From Herminiimonas arsenicoxydans (GTDB lineage Bacteria; Pseudomonadota; Gammaproteobacteria; Burkholderiales; Burkholderiaceae_D), in contig CU207211.1 of NCBI GenBank assembly GCA_000026125.1, positions 1,178,001 through 1,242,000 on the forward strand: DNA of 64,000 nucleotides, given 5' to 3'. Both the position numbers and the translations under genes were made by a program. Position 1 is the first letter of the stretch. Every line of letters begins with the position of its first letter. Positions 36,082-46,974 of the stretch are shown here, piece after piece. The notes beneath the pieces are model-generated. The model was given only the letters and a program-made list of their open reading frames with translations, ran no database searches and was not told where the DNA came from.

Positions 36082-36572
36082 AGAAAATCATTGCAATCAC
36101 TTTACTGATCATGGGCATGTCTGCACATGCAGAAGACGCCAGCTATACAATCAAACTGATGACACCCGAGACGGCATTGAAAGCTGCGCAAGCGGCGTTG
36201 AAAAAATGTCGGGAAGACGGTTTCCAGGTCGCTGTTGCGGTGGTTGATCGCACCGGCCAGGCGCAGGTCATGTTGCGCGATCGATTGGCCGGCATGCATA
36301 CGCCGGGTGCTGCTTTGGACAAGGCCTGGAGTGCGGCCAGTTTCAAGTCAAATACAACACAACTGGCGGAAGCGACCCAGGCTGGAAAGCCGTCTAGCGG
36401 GATCCGTCAGATTGATCGTGTGCTGGCCATCGGCGGCGGCATCATGATCGAAGCCGGCGGTACTTTATACGGTGCCGTTGGCGTCTCTGGCGCACCGAAT
36501 GGCGATGCTGATGACATGTGTGCAAGAGCAGGCGTCAAATTGGTCGCTGAAGATCTGGAACTCTCGATGTAA
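36078..36572 (+). CDS. Exported GlcG/HbpS-family protein at the end of the sox cluster
   Basis: The 164-residue protein has a short signal peptide (to about residue 18, SAHA/ED) and a GlcG/HbpS fold (VAVAVVDRTGQAQVMLRDRL, then GGIMIEAGGTLYGAVGVSG). It starts within the soxW stop codon (ATGA overlap), so it is coupled to it. HbpS-like proteins bind heme or react to oxidative stress in Streptomyces; here a heme or redox role near cytochromes SoxA, SoxX and SoxD is plausible but unproven. Confidence 0.85.
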   Translation: MKKIIAITLLIMGMSAHAEDASYTIKLMTPETALKAAQAALKKCREDGFQVAVAVVDRTGQAQVMLRDRLAGMHTPGAALDKAWSAASFKSNTTQLAEATQAGKPSSGIRQIDRVLAIGGGIMIEAGGTLYGAVGVSGAPNGDADDMCARAGVKLVAEDLELSM

Positions 36573-36587
36573 CTTCAAAGATTGCTC

Positions 36588-36757
36588 TCTACTTTGTCTG
36601 GGGCGAAATGGCATGATATCTACAAGCGCATGTATCCTCGTTTCGACCATGGGAGTAAGGTCATAGAGACTACAACTTCACCAGCTACTCGGATGATCTG
36701 ACCGACTTGTCTTATCGCAGTCGCGGATTTTTCATCAATGTGCTGGCGACGTATTGA
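36588..36757 (+). pseudogene. Possible remnant of an outer-membrane protein 3' end
   Basis: One frame reads GAKWHDIYKRMYPRFDHGSK up to about 36665. A second frame from 36659 reads RDYNFTSYSDDLTDLSYRSR plus GFFINVLATY and stops at 36755-36757. The pieces join only with a frameshift. Alternating hydrophobic residues and a final tyrosine fit the last strands of a beta-barrel protein. I do not recognise the gene. Most of the gap 36573-37004 is this remnant plus a terminator and AT-rich promoter. Confidence 0.3.
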
Positions 36758-36792
36758 TGCAAAATCGCTAGTACCGGAAAACGAGGGCTGAT

Positions 36793-36827
36793 AAAAAATG
36801 GAACGATATTGCATCGTTCCATTTTTT
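36793..36827. terminator. Hairpin terminator after the sox region
   Basis: AAAAAATGGAACGAT (36793-36807) and ATCGTTCCATTTTTT (36813-36827) are exact inverted repeats with a five-base loop and T-rich 3' side. It closes the region on both strands. Confidence 0.85.
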
Positions 36828-37004
36828 CATTTGCAAAGTCATTACTTGCAGCATGCTCAGAAGCCGCATATTGCAATTCTCTTTTTATATATGCACTTCT
36901 TGCATATATTCAGTATATATTTGTATACATGGAAAGTCAGGCGGCGCATTGCAGCTTGATGCGTCTGTCGCTTGCCATACCTAAAAAATAGACAAGGAGA
37001 CAAC

Positions 37005-37799
37005 ATGGCTGAAATCAGTAGACGTGGAATGTTGCAGGCCGCCGGTTTGATGACACTAGGAGCAGTCAGCGGTTGTGCCACATCGCGTGGTGAAGGTGGT
37101 GGCGACAAGGCACTTTTTTCCGTAGCACAGCCATCGATCCCTATTGTTGGCAGCAATGAACGTTTTCCCGTGCGCCGTATTTACTGCATAGGCCGCAATT
37201 ACGCGGCGCATGCGCGCGAAATGGGTTCGGATCCGACACGTGAACCGCCTTTCTTTTTTCAAAAGCCAAGTGACTCGATTCAATATATCGCGCCAGGCAA
37301 GACGGTGGATCATCCCTACCCGACGCTGACGAAAAATTACCACTACGAAATCGAACTGGTTGCAGCGATCAGCAAGGGCGGTAAAAATATTCCCGTTGAA
37401 ACAGCCTTGCAGCATGTCTTCGGTTACGCGGTCGGCCTGGACATGACACGTCGCGATTTGCAGGCTGCGATGAAGAAGGAAGAGAAGCCGTGGGAAATCG
37501 GCAAGAGCTTCGACATGTCGGCGCCTATCGGTCCCTTGCATCCTGTTGCCAGCATCGGCAACTTTACGCAAGGAAAAATCTGGCTCAAGGTAAACGGCCA
37601 GGTCAAGCAAAGCTCGGATTTGAACAAAATGATCTGGTCAGTGGCCGAGCAGATCAGCAATCTGTCGAAAGCATTTGAACTGCAGCCTGGCGACATTATT
37701 TATTCCGGCACACCGGAAAATGTCGGTCCGGTAGTACGCGGCGATGTGATGGAAGGCTATATTGAACGTCTGCCGAGCATTTCGCTGAAGGTTGTATAA
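37005..37799 (+). CDS. Fumarylacetoacetate-hydrolase-family protein with Tat/lipoprotein signal
   Basis: This 264-residue protein has a twin-arginine signal (SRRGMLQAAG at 5-14) and a possible lipobox VSGC with Cys24. The fumarylacetoacetate hydrolase fold starts at about residue 45: YCIGRNYAAHAREMG, then the metal ligands in YHYEIELV and the Asp in GYAVGLDMTRRDLQ. This part looks like fumarylpyruvate or acylpyruvate hydrolases that act in the cytoplasm. Export is unusual. The ATG at 37005 has AAGGAG ahead. It stands alone, between terminators. Confidence 0.8.
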   Translation: MAEISRRGMLQAAGLMTLGAVSGCATSRGEGGGDKALFSVAQPSIPIVGSNERFPVRRIYCIGRNYAAHAREMGSDPTREPPFFFQKPSDSIQYIAPGKTVDHPYPTLTKNYHYEIELVAAISKGGKNIPVETALQHVFGYAVGLDMTRRDLQAAMKKEEKPWEIGKSFDMSAPIGPLHPVASIGNFTQGKIWLKVNGQVKQSSDLNKMIWSVAEQISNLSKAFELQPGDIIYSGTPENVGPVVRGDVMEGYIERLPSISLKVV

Positions 37800-37835
37800 G
37801 TGCTGAAAAATGAGTGCTGAGAAATAGAAGAACGT

Positions 37836-37868
37836 AAAAATGGCCGGGAATATTCCCGGCCATTTTTT
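37836..37868. terminator. Bidirectional terminator between the FAH gene and katA
   Basis: AAAAATGGCCGGGAA (37836-37850) and TTCCCGGCCATTTTT (37853-37867) are perfect 15-bp inverted repeats with A-run and T-run sides, serving both convergent genes. A second stem (GAACGGAC/GTCCGTTC, 37887-37905) lies between it and katA. Confidence 0.92.
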
Positions 37869-37918
37869 TGCAGTTTCATTCCAGCGGAACGGACAAAGTC
37901 CGTTCACCCGCCATCAGA

Positions 37919-39355
37919 TTACAACCCCAGTGCTTTCTTCACGCCCGCACCATATGCAGGATCACACTTGGTGCAATTGTCGATATGCCTTTGCTTGATT
38001 TCGATCGGCGCATCACCCATTGCACGACCGGTATTGTCGAACAATGCCTGTTGCTGTGCCGGCGTCATCAGCTTGAACAGTGCACGTGGCTGCGAGTAGT
38101 AATCGTCGTCATCTTCGCGGAAATTAAAGTGATCGGCATTGCCGTTGATTGCCAGCGGCGGCTCACGGAAATCAGGCTGTTCCTGCCATTCGTTGTAGCT
38201 GTTGGGCTCGTAGTGCAGGGTGCTGCCGTGATTGCCATCCACGCGCATCGCACCATCGCGATGGAAGGCATGGAACGGACACTTCGGCGTATTGACCGGA
38301 ATCTGATAGTGATTGACACCGAGCCGGTAACGTTGCGCGTCGCCGTAAGAGAACAGCCGGCCTTGCAGCATCTTGTCGGGTGAAAAGCTGATGCCGGGCA
38401 CCACATTGGCGGGGTTGAATGCAGCCTGTTCGACTTCGGCAAAATAGTTGTCCGGATTGCGGTTGAGTTCGAACACGCCGACTTCGATCAATGGGTAATC
38501 GCCTTTCGGCCATACCTTGGTGAGATCGAATGGGTGATAAGGTACTTTCTCGGCATCTTTTTCCGGCATGATTTGGATCGACATGGTCCAGCGCGGAAAG
38601 TCTTTTTTCTCGATGCTTTCATACAAATCGCGCTGGAAGCTTTCGCGATCATTGCCGACAATGGCTGCGGCTTCGGCGTCGGTCAGGTTCTTGATGCCCT
38701 GATGCGTGCGGAAATGGAACTTCACCCAGAAACGTTCATTCTGCGCATTGATAAAGCTGAAGGTATGCGAGCCGAAACCGTGCATGTGACGATAGGACGC
38801 AGGGATACCGCGGTCGCTCATGACAATGGTGACTTGATGCAGTGCTTCCGGCAAGGAGCTCCAGAAATCCCAATTGTTTTTTGCGCTGCGCAGATTGGTG
38901 CGCGGATCGCGTTTGACAGCGTGATTGAGATCGGGGAATTTCAGCGGATCGCGGAAGAAGAATACCGGCGTGTTGTTGCCGACCAGATCCCAGTTGCCTT
39001 CTTCAGTGTAAAACTTCATGGCAAAGCCGCGAATATCGCGTTCTGCATCGGCCGCGCCGCGTTCGCCGGCGACAGTGGAAAAGCGGGTAAACATCTCGGT
39101 TTTCTTGCCGATCTGCGAGAAAATTTTTGCCTTCGTATACTTGGTGATGTCGTGCGTGACGGTGAAGGTGCCGTATGCGGCAGAACCTTTTGCATGCATG
39201 CGCCGTTCAGGAATGACTTCGCGATCGAAGTGCGCCAGTTTTTCAAGAAACCAGACATCCTGCAACAGTTGCGGTCCGCGCGGGCCCGCAGTCAGGACGT
39301 TCTGGTTGTCGGGAACAGGTGCGCCACCAGTGGTGGTTAGTTTTTTCTTTGACAT
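37919..39355 (-). CDS. katA: Catalase (monofunctional heme, clade 3-like)
   Basis: The 478-residue protein dismutates H2O2. The distal His54 is in [13 protein letters not shown], the catalytic Asn in [14 protein letters not shown], and the proximal heme Tyr in [14 protein letters not shown]. The short length and lack of an extra domain fit small-subunit catalases. The ATG at 39355 is preferred over a start 17 codons upstream because AGAGGGA precedes it. A candidate OxyR site lies about 110 bases upstream. Confidence 0.96.
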   Translation of the reverse strand: MSKKKLTTTGGAPVPDNQNVLTAGPRGPQLLQDVWFLEKLAHFDREVIPERRMHAKGSAAYGTFTVTHDITKYTKAKIFSQIGKKTEMFTRFSTVAGERGAADAERDIRGFAMKFYTEEGNWDLVGNNTPVFFFRDPLKFPDLNHAVKRDPRTNLRSAKNNWDFWSSLPEALHQVTIVMSDRGIPASYRHMHGFGSHTFSFINAQNERFWVKFHFRTHQGIKNLTDAEAAAIVGNDRESFQRDLYESIEKKDFPRWTMSIQIMPEKDAEKVPYHPFDLTKVWPKGDYPLIEVGVFELNRNPDNYFAEVEQAAFNPANVVPGISFSPDKMLQGRLFSYGDAQRYRLGVNHYQIPVNTPKCPFHAFHRDGAMRVDGNHGSTLHYEPNSYNEWQEQPDFREPPLAINGNADHFNFREDDDDYYSQPRALFKLMTPAQQQALFDNTGRAMGDAPIEIKQRHIDNCTKCDPAYGAGVKKALGL

Positions 39356-39452
39356 ACGTCCCTCTAGAAATGTAAGTGAACAAAGTCGGCACAGATGGTG
39401 CGACACCGTTTAAATACTATCATCAAAGGTTCATTGACGTTGTTTGTATTTC

Positions 39453-39478
39453 CTGTTTTTCCCATAGGGAAAAACTAT
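39453..39478. promoter_or_regulatory. Candidate OxyR-binding site upstream of katA
   Basis: The tetrads CTGT (39453-39456), ATAG (39464-39467) and CTAT (39475-39478) are each separated by seven bases, matching three of the four OxyR tetrads (ATAG-N7-CTAT pattern). The middle two are exact. The site is about 110 bases before the katA start, where OxyR activates catalase genes in many bacteria. An overlapping inverted repeat TTTTTCCC/GGGAAAAA also lies here. Confidence 0.45.
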
Positions 39479-39659
39479 ACATGGCGAGAAGGTTTGTTCT
39501 ATGCGCGCAGGCATCTTTTCGGCACTGAAAAGTGGTGTTCTATCTGCGGATAGTGCACTGCATTCTTGCAGATGGTAGAGGGGAAGGAAAAACTTGTAGT
39601 GAAAATGAATATGCCGGACCGAAACCGGCCCGGCATGATGAACCATCAGTAACGGTTGT

Positions 39660-39878
39660 TTAAACGCGCTTGAAAACTTCTTCAGTATCTTTCAGTTTGA
39701 AACTGCCATCGCTTTGCGGTAGCGCAACCTGATCTGTGTGCTTCACCATATAGCCTTCAAAATCTCGTGGCAGATGAGCCATGCCGAAATCCAGATAGCT
39801 GATCCCCTTGGAGATTTTGAGCATGATGAGAGGTTTGCCGGCGGCATTCTGGACTTTGAATTCTTCATTGATTTGCAT
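39660..39878 (-). CDS. Small hypothetical protein
   Basis: This 72-residue soluble protein begins MQINEEFKVQNAAGKPLIML and has a GGAGG ribosome site (39887-39891) nine bases ahead. It looks beta-rich at the N-terminus (KVQNAAGKPLIMLKISKGIS) and ends in a charged tail. I recognise no family. A GC-rich hairpin (ATGCCGG at 39611 with CCGGCAT to 39636) downstream may end it. The rest of 39356-39659 is the katA promoter region. Confidence 0.6.
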   Translation of the reverse strand: MQINEEFKVQNAAGKPLIMLKISKGISYLDFGMAHLPRDFEGYMVKHTDQVALPQSDGSFKLKDTEEVFKRV

Positions 39879-40052
39879 AAGGCCTCCTTGGTGAGTAAGC
39901 GCAATTTCAATACCGTTATTCGGTACTCATTGCATATGAGTTGACTGCACGCTATTTATAGCATTTTTAATGCAACAATAAAATTGCTTAATTTTGATAT
40001 TAAATCCAATGAATTTCGATAGATGTATATGCCTGTCTTTACGCAGGGCATG

Positions 40053-40077
40053 AAAAAGCCTGCACGAGGCAGGCTTT
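40053..40077 (-). terminator. Terminator-like hairpin
   Basis: AAAGCCTGC and GCAGGCTTT (to 40077) form a 9-bp stem with a five-base loop; the minus strand has a T-run after it. It would stop transcripts from the DUF4124 gene group before the 72-residue protein gene. I saw no gene in 39879-40246, which also holds the AT-rich promoter of that small gene. Confidence 0.65.
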
Positions 40078-40140
40078 GTAATTGGTGCTGGTATGTTTCC
40101 CGACCGCCAGCGCCGGTAGTAGCACCGTGGGTGTAGCGCT

Positions 40141-40162
40141 AAAAACGGCTCTTTTTGAGAGC
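40141..40162 (-). terminator. Second hairpin after the DUF4124 gene
   Basis: On the minus strand GCTCT and AGAGC pair across a five-base loop and CGTTTTT follows. The stem is short, so it is a weak candidate. Confidence 0.4.
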
Positions 40163-40246
40163 ACGGGCGTATCGTAACAAGCGTATGTGACGGGAGTTTG
40201 ACATGCATCAAATTTCCGCCAGCTTTGTTGAAAAGAAGGTTGAGGC

Positions 40247-40693
40247 TCAGGCCGGACCGCAAGTCAGCTGATGTTTTTCTGTCGCGCGGTGTGCCTTTTG
40301 CCGGGCACGCTCGGCTGTTTTGCCGGCCGCGCTGGCAGCATCTTCGTTGGCCCATTTGACACGTTGCGCCGATTCCGCACATTTCTTCTTTTTCGCAGCA
40401 GATGCCTTGTTTCTTTTTTCCTGCTGACGGTCGTCCATCTTCTCTTGTTTGTGGCGTCGTTGCTGCAGACGCTGCAGTTCCTGTTTGTCTTGCTCTGCCT
40501 GCTTTTGTGCAAGCGCGGCCTCGGTCGCCGGTGCAGTCACCGCAATTTCCCGCATGCGTTCTGTTTTGCCGTTGTGACAGGGAGTATCGCTGTAGACGGT
40601 CTGGCCGCCGGATTCGCACTTGTAGATTGCCAGTGCAGAGGTGGAGAAAGTGAGTGAAACAAGAAGCACAAGAAGCAGCAGCGTGGATGGCAT
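40247..40693 (-). CDS. DUF4124-domain exported protein
   Basis: The 148-residue protein has a signal peptide to about residue 22 and a DUF4124 motif (IYKCESGGQTVYSDTPC) containing two cysteines. The rest is Gln-, Lys- and Ala-rich and predicted helical or coiled coil. DUF4124 proteins are common exported proteins of Beta- and Gammaproteobacteria, without known function. It is last in a minus-strand group of four genes. Confidence 0.82.
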   Translation of the reverse strand: MPSTLLLLVLLVSLTFSTSALAIYKCESGGQTVYSDTPCHNGKTERMREIAVTAPATEAALAQKQAEQDKQELQRLQQRRHKQEKMDDRQQEKRNKASAAKKKKCAESAQRVKWANEDAASAAGKTAERARQKAHRATEKHQLTCGPA

Positions 40694-40720
40694 GGCAGTC
40701 TCGCGGTTGGTTGGTATGAT

Positions 40721-42130
40721 TTATGTAAGCAGCTTGCCCGGATTCATGATGTTCTGTGGGTCGAGTGCCTGCTTGATGGCGCGCATCAGTTGGATCTCGA
40801 CTGCAGATTTGTAACGCAGAATTTCCTCGTGTTTCAGCGCCCCTATGCCATGTTCGGCAGAAATGGAACCGCCGAAACTGTGCACATTATCATGTACGAC
40901 CCGATTGACGGTAGTTTGCTGCGCCATGAAACCGGCATCGGTTTCCTGTTCAGGATGCGCGACGTTGTAATGCAGATTGCCGTCGCCCAGGTGGCCAAAG
41001 GTCACCATGCGTACGCCGGGAAATGCCTGTTGCAGCAATGCGTCGGTGCTGCGGATGAAGTCGCCGATGACCGAGATCGGCAGCGAGACATCGTGCTTGA
41101 TGTTTTTGCCTTCGGCGGCCTGTGCCAGCGGAATGTGTTCGCGGATATCCCATAGCGCAGCGGATTGCGCCAGCGAGGTAGCCACGATGGCATCCTGCAC
41201 GATGTCCTGTTGCAGCGCGTCGCCTATCAATTCTTCCAGTAGCGTGTTCGCGTGCTCTTCCGATTCGCTATCCGACAATTCCAGCAAGACGTATTGCGCA
41301 TGCTGTTCCCTGAACGACAGGTGCATCTGCGGAAAATGCCTGCCGACCAGCGTCAGGCAGAAGGCCGACATCAGCTCGAAACCTGTCAGTGCCGAGTTGC
41401 AGCGCATCTGTGCCAGCGTCAGCAGACGCAAGGCGGCATCAGGGCTGCGCAAGGCAGCCAGTGCCGTACGTTGTGCTTTGGGCAGCGGGGAGAGTTTGAG
41501 TACGGCGGCGGTGATGATGCCGAGCGTGCCTTCTGCGCCTATGTACAGATCGCGCAAATCGTAACCTGTATTGTCCTTGCGCAAGCCGCGCAAACCGTTC
41601 CACAGCTCGCCTTGCGGGGTGACGACTTCCAGCCCGAGGCACAGTTCGCGTGCATTGCCGTAACGCAGAACGGCAGTGCCGCCCGCATTGGATGAAAGAT
41701 TGCCGCCTATCGTGCAACTGCCTTCCGACGCCAGCGAGAGCGGGAACAGGCGGCCTGCATCGGCTGCTGCCTGCTGGACGTTTTGCAGGATGCAACCGGA
41801 CTCCACCGTCATCGTATTGTTGACGCTATCGATGGCGCGTATCCGGTTCAAGCGTGTGAGCGACAGAACGATGGCGGTGTTGCTGGCATCGGGAATGCTG
41901 CCCAGCACCAGCCCGGTATTGCCGCCTTGCGGCACGATAGGCACATGGAATTGATGGCAAAGGCGGACAATGGCGGCAACTTCTTCGGTGCAGGCCGGTT
42001 TCACTACCGCGAATGCGCTGCCGGTAAAACGGCGGCGCCAGTCGGTCAGGTAGGCTGCAGTTTCATCTGCTGCGGTCAATACATATTGCGCGCCGATGGC
42101 GTGGCGACATGCATCGAGAAACGCTTTCAT
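40721..42130 (-). CDS. FAD-linked D-2-hydroxyacid dehydrogenase (GlcD/D2HGDH family)
   Basis: The 469-residue flavoenzyme has an FAD-binding PCMH domain (VPIVPQGGNTGLVLGSIPDA) and a C-terminal FAD oxidase domain ending ALDPQNIMNPGKLL. The HLGDGNLHYNV and EHGIGALK motifs are typical of D-lactate, glycolate and D-2-hydroxyglutarate dehydrogenases. The exact substrate is uncertain. It overlaps the DUF2069 gene by four bases, so the genes are cotranscribed. Confidence 0.88.
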   Translation of the reverse strand: MKAFLDACRHAIGAQYVLTAADETAAYLTDWRRRFTGSAFAVVKPACTEEVAAIVRLCHQFHVPIVPQGGNTGLVLGSIPDASNTAIVLSLTRLNRIRAIDSVNNTMTVESGCILQNVQQAAADAGRLFPLSLASEGSCTIGGNLSSNAGGTAVLRYGNARELCLGLEVVTPQGELWNGLRGLRKDNTGYDLRDLYIGAEGTLGIITAAVLKLSPLPKAQRTALAALRSPDAALRLLTLAQMRCNSALTGFELMSAFCLTLVGRHFPQMHLSFREQHAQYVLLELSDSESEEHANTLLEELIGDALQQDIVQDAIVATSLAQSAALWDIREHIPLAQAAEGKNIKHDVSLPISVIGDFIRSTDALLQQAFPGVRMVTFGHLGDGNLHYNVAHPEQETDAGFMAQQTTVNRVVHDNVHSFGGSISAEHGIGALKHEEILRYKSAVEIQLMRAIKQALDPQNIMNPGKLLT

Positions 42131-42518
42131 TCAGCCGCCTTTTGCAGGGCTTTTTTTGCCAGTGCCTTGGCAGCCTTCTTGTACGGACGCAGATAGGCAA
42201 TCACGCAGATGAAGAAGCCCAGCACCAGCGCCACTTCTATCCAGCCTAGCGTGGCGGACAAGCCGCTGTCGCTCATGCCGCGGACGATGCCTTCGGCGAA
42301 GTACAGCAGGATCAGCATCGACGACCATTGCATCGTGTAGAGGTCGCGCTTCAGGATGCCGCGCAAGGGAATCAGCAGGGGAATGACTTTCAGTACCAGC
42401 CATGAACCGCCGGGACGCACGGGAGCCAGCAGCCATTCCCAGGCTATGCACAGGACGATCAGTGCAATCAGGCTGCAGACTGCCCCCAGGTGTATGATTT
42501 TCTGGCTTTGTGTCTGCA

Positions 42519-42519
<1 letters not shown>
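42127..42519 (-). CDS. DUF2069 membrane protein
   Basis: This 130-residue protein has four hydrophobic segments (about 11-29, 40-55, 62-78 and 91-108) and a lysine/alanine-rich C-terminus. It matches DUF2069, commonly encoded next to wrbA-like genes in Burkholderiales. It overlaps both neighbours by one to four bases. The function is unknown. Confidence 0.8.
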
Positions 42520-44484
<1,965 letters not shown>

Positions 44485-44488
<4 letters not shown>

Positions 44489-44799
44489 AACGATATCTGG
44501 CCGCTCAGCATCTGCCAGTACATCAGCCAGGCAGCCATGAATGAGTAAACCGGTTGTTTGAACAATGGCAGATTCTTCTCAAACTTGACATGTCCTATCC
44601 ACGCGCAACCGTAGAACGCCAGCACGGCTGCCAATAACCACCATGCATTACCGGTGAGGGCGAGAATGGCCAGGCACAGAATGGAAAGCGTTGATCCGAA
44701 GAAATGCAACTGGCGCGCATGGCGATTTCCGTGGTCGCTCAGATAGTGGGTATAGAACTCGGCAAACGATTGCTGCCCTTTGTGTGCAATGACGCTCAT
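44485..44799 (-). CDS. Mpo1-like (DUF962) membrane protein
   Basis: The 104-residue protein begins with FAEFYTHYLSDHGNRHARQL and HFFGSTLSILCL, the histidine motifs of the Mpo1/DUF962 family. Yeast Mpo1 is an iron-dependent dioxygenase of 2-hydroxy fatty acids. Two or three hydrophobic segments follow, with GHVKFEKNLPLFKQP near residue 70. It is convergent with the YihY gene and overlaps its stop codon by four bases. Role in bacteria not established. Confidence 0.8.
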
Positions 44800-45016
44800 G
44801 ATGGCCTCCTTCCACGTGTTATTTCAGATTAGACTTCATTTGAGCAAGATGCAAGTTTGTACCTGCCTGGATAAAACCGCCATCGTGGAATTTTTATGCT
44901 TTCGTGTTGTCGTAATGCAGTGCATCTATTCGAATGATGGGTAGTGGCTTTTTTGCAGCGCTTGCGCTACATTGGAAGCGTCCGCTGTACAACCATAATG
45001 TTGGGAGGGCCGTCAC

Positions 45017-45472
45017 ATGAAAGTCTCCGAAATACTCAAGGTAAAAGGAAATATTCTCTTCACTGTGACACCGGACAGTCCGATGCTGGATGCCGTCAAT
45101 GTCATGGCTGAAAAGGATATAGGCTCCCTGGTCGTGATGGAAAAAGGCAATCTGATCGGCATGCTTTCTTTCCGTGAAGTCATGGCGACCATTCATGCGC
45201 ACGGAGGGGCAATCGGCGGTGGCAGCGTCCGGCAGCATATGGACAGCTCCCCAATCACGATCTCCTGTGATACCGAGATCAACGAGGTGCGCCGCATGAT
45301 GCTGGAAAAACATGCGCGTTACGTCCCTGTGATGGATGGCAAAATCCTGGTCGGCGTGATTTCGTTTTATGACGTTGCGAAGGCGGTGCTGGAAGCGCAA
45401 AGCTTCGAGAATAAAATGCTGAAATCGTATATCCAGAGTTCGCCCGCCATGGCCAGCGAACAAGACGGTTAA
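45017..45472 (+). CDS. CBS-domain-pair protein
   Basis: This 151-residue protein has two CBS motifs, residues about 8-60 (DSPMLDAVNVMAEKDIGSLV) and 75-130 (EINEVRRMMLEKHARYVPVM). Such pairs bind adenosine nucleotides or NADH and often sense energy state. GGGAGG lies ten bases ahead of the ATG. It stands alone, ended by a strong terminator. The partner is unknown. Confidence 0.88.
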   Translation: MKVSEILKVKGNILFTVTPDSPMLDAVNVMAEKDIGSLVVMEKGNLIGMLSFREVMATIHAHGGAIGGGSVRQHMDSSPITISCDTEINEVRRMMLEKHARYVPVMDGKILVGVISFYDVAKAVLEAQSFENKMLKSYIQSSPAMASEQDG

Positions 45473-45496
45473 ACCAGACGGATAAAATTCAATGCA

Positions 45497-45528
45497 GCCG
45501 TCCGTGTATGAATACACGGACGGCTTTT
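45497..45528 (+). terminator. Terminator after the CBS gene
   Basis: GCCGTCCGTGTAT (45497-45509) and ATACACGGACGGC (45512-45524) form a perfect 13-bp stem, followed by TTTT. Confidence 0.92.
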
Positions 45529-45626
45529 CTTTGTTCCCGCTGCAATACCTTACAATCCCCTGATTCTGAATCCGGTGCATTTGCCAGACGGCATGCGCCT
45601 CCCTCTTTGAGCGCTCAATTTTCTTC

Positions 45627-46952
45627 ATGGACAAGCCCAGTCAATTTACCCTGCTCACGCAAGGCCGTTTCGCACCTTTCTTCTGGGCCCAGTTTTTCGG
45701 CGCATTCAACGACAATGTCTTCAAGACGGCGCTACTGACGGTTCTGACGTTTGAAGCATTGGACTGGACGACGATGGATAGGGGATTCTTGAATAATCTG
45801 ATCCCTGGATTATTTATTCTGCCTTTCGTGCTGTTTTCCGCCATTGCCGGACAACTGGCAGACAAGTTTGAAAAATCCGGGCTGGTTCGTTATATCAAGC
45901 TGCTCGAGATTGCCATCATGCTGCTTGCCGCCGTGGGCTGGTTCCGGCACGATTTATGGCTGCTGATTGCCGCAGTGGCAGGCATGGGTTTGCATTCGGC
46001 CCTGTTCGGACCGGTCAAGTATGCGTATCTGCCGCAGAAACTGACGCCTGATGAACTGATGGGTGGTAACGGCTTGGTGGAGATGGGCACCTTCGTCGGT
46101 ATCTTGCTGGGCGAAGTGCTGGGAGCGGTTCTGGTGCTGCACAAACCGTGGGGCATAGAACTGGTGGCCGGCGGCACGATTGCCATTGCAGTGGCTGGAT
46201 GGCTGGCAAGTCGCGCAATTCCGGTTTCTCCCGCTCCCGCTCCTGAATTGAAAATCAACTGGAATCTGTTCACCGAATCGGTACGCAATATCCGCTTTTC
46301 AAGACACAATCGCCCGGTGTTCATGGCGATGCTGGCCAATTCCTGGTTCTGGTTTTACGGTGCGATCGTGCTGGCACAATTTCCCATGTATGCGAAACAG
46401 ACGCTGCATGGTGATCACAGCATATTCGTGCTGCTGCTGACGATATTTTCACTCGGAATCGGCGCCGGTTCGCTGCTGTGCGAACGGCTCTCCCGGCATA
46501 CGGTCGAAATCGGGCTGGTGCCTCTGGGAGCGATCGGTCTGTCGATATTCGGCATTGATCTTTTTCTTTCCAGCACGGCCTACGCCAATACGAATCTGGT
46601 CGATGCCTCAGGCTTCCTGCAGCAGGCCGGCAGTATCCGTATCCTGCTGGATTGCCTGCTGATAGGCGCGTTCGGCGGTGTGTATATTGTGCCGCTGTTT
46701 GCCCTGATCCAGACACGCTGCGATCCCAAACATATGTCACGCACGATAGCCGGCATGAATATCCTGAACGCCCTGTTCATGGTAGGGGCGGCATTGCTGG
46801 CGATGGTATTGTTGAATGCGGGTTTGAGTATTCCGCAATTGTTTCTGTTTACTGCGATATTGAATGCGCTGGTCACCGCCGCTATTTTTGTCGCAGTGCC
46901 GGAATTCCTGCATCGTTTCCTGGCGTGGATGAAAGCCCGGCCAGTCTATTGA
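45627..46952 (+). CDS. MFS transporter, LplT-like (lysophospholipid flippase family)
   Basis: The 441-residue protein has about 12 membrane segments. The N-terminus RFAPFFWAQFFGAFNDNVFK is typical of LplT and of the transporter half of Aas-like fusions, which move lysophospholipids across the inner membrane for re-acylation. GPVKYAYLPQKL in segment 4-5 fits the family. No acyltransferase gene is adjacent. Substrate is therefore inferred. Confidence 0.83.
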   Translation: MDKPSQFTLLTQGRFAPFFWAQFFGAFNDNVFKTALLTVLTFEALDWTTMDRGFLNNLIPGLFILPFVLFSAIAGQLADKFEKSGLVRYIKLLEIAIMLLAAVGWFRHDLWLLIAAVAGMGLHSALFGPVKYAYLPQKLTPDELMGGNGLVEMGTFVGILLGEVLGAVLVLHKPWGIELVAGGTIAIAVAGWLASRAIPVSPAPAPELKINWNLFTESVRNIRFSRHNRPVFMAMLANSWFWFYGAIVLAQFPMYAKQTLHGDHSIFVLLLTIFSLGIGAGSLLCERLSRHTVEIGLVPLGAIGLSIFGIDLFLSSTAYANTNLVDASGFLQQAGSIRILLDCLLIGAFGGVYIVPLFALIQTRCDPKHMSRTIAGMNILNALFMVGAALLAMVLLNAGLSIPQLFLFTAILNALVTAAIFVAVPEFLHRFLAWMKARPVY

Positions 46953-46974
46953 TTGAGGAGAGGCGTCCGGGATT

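Noticed and set aside
40204..40272. Tiny frame starting ATG CAT CAA at the 3' end of the DUF4124 gene
   Set aside because: It is only 22 codons, overlaps the DUF4124 gene on the opposite strand and has no conserved features.
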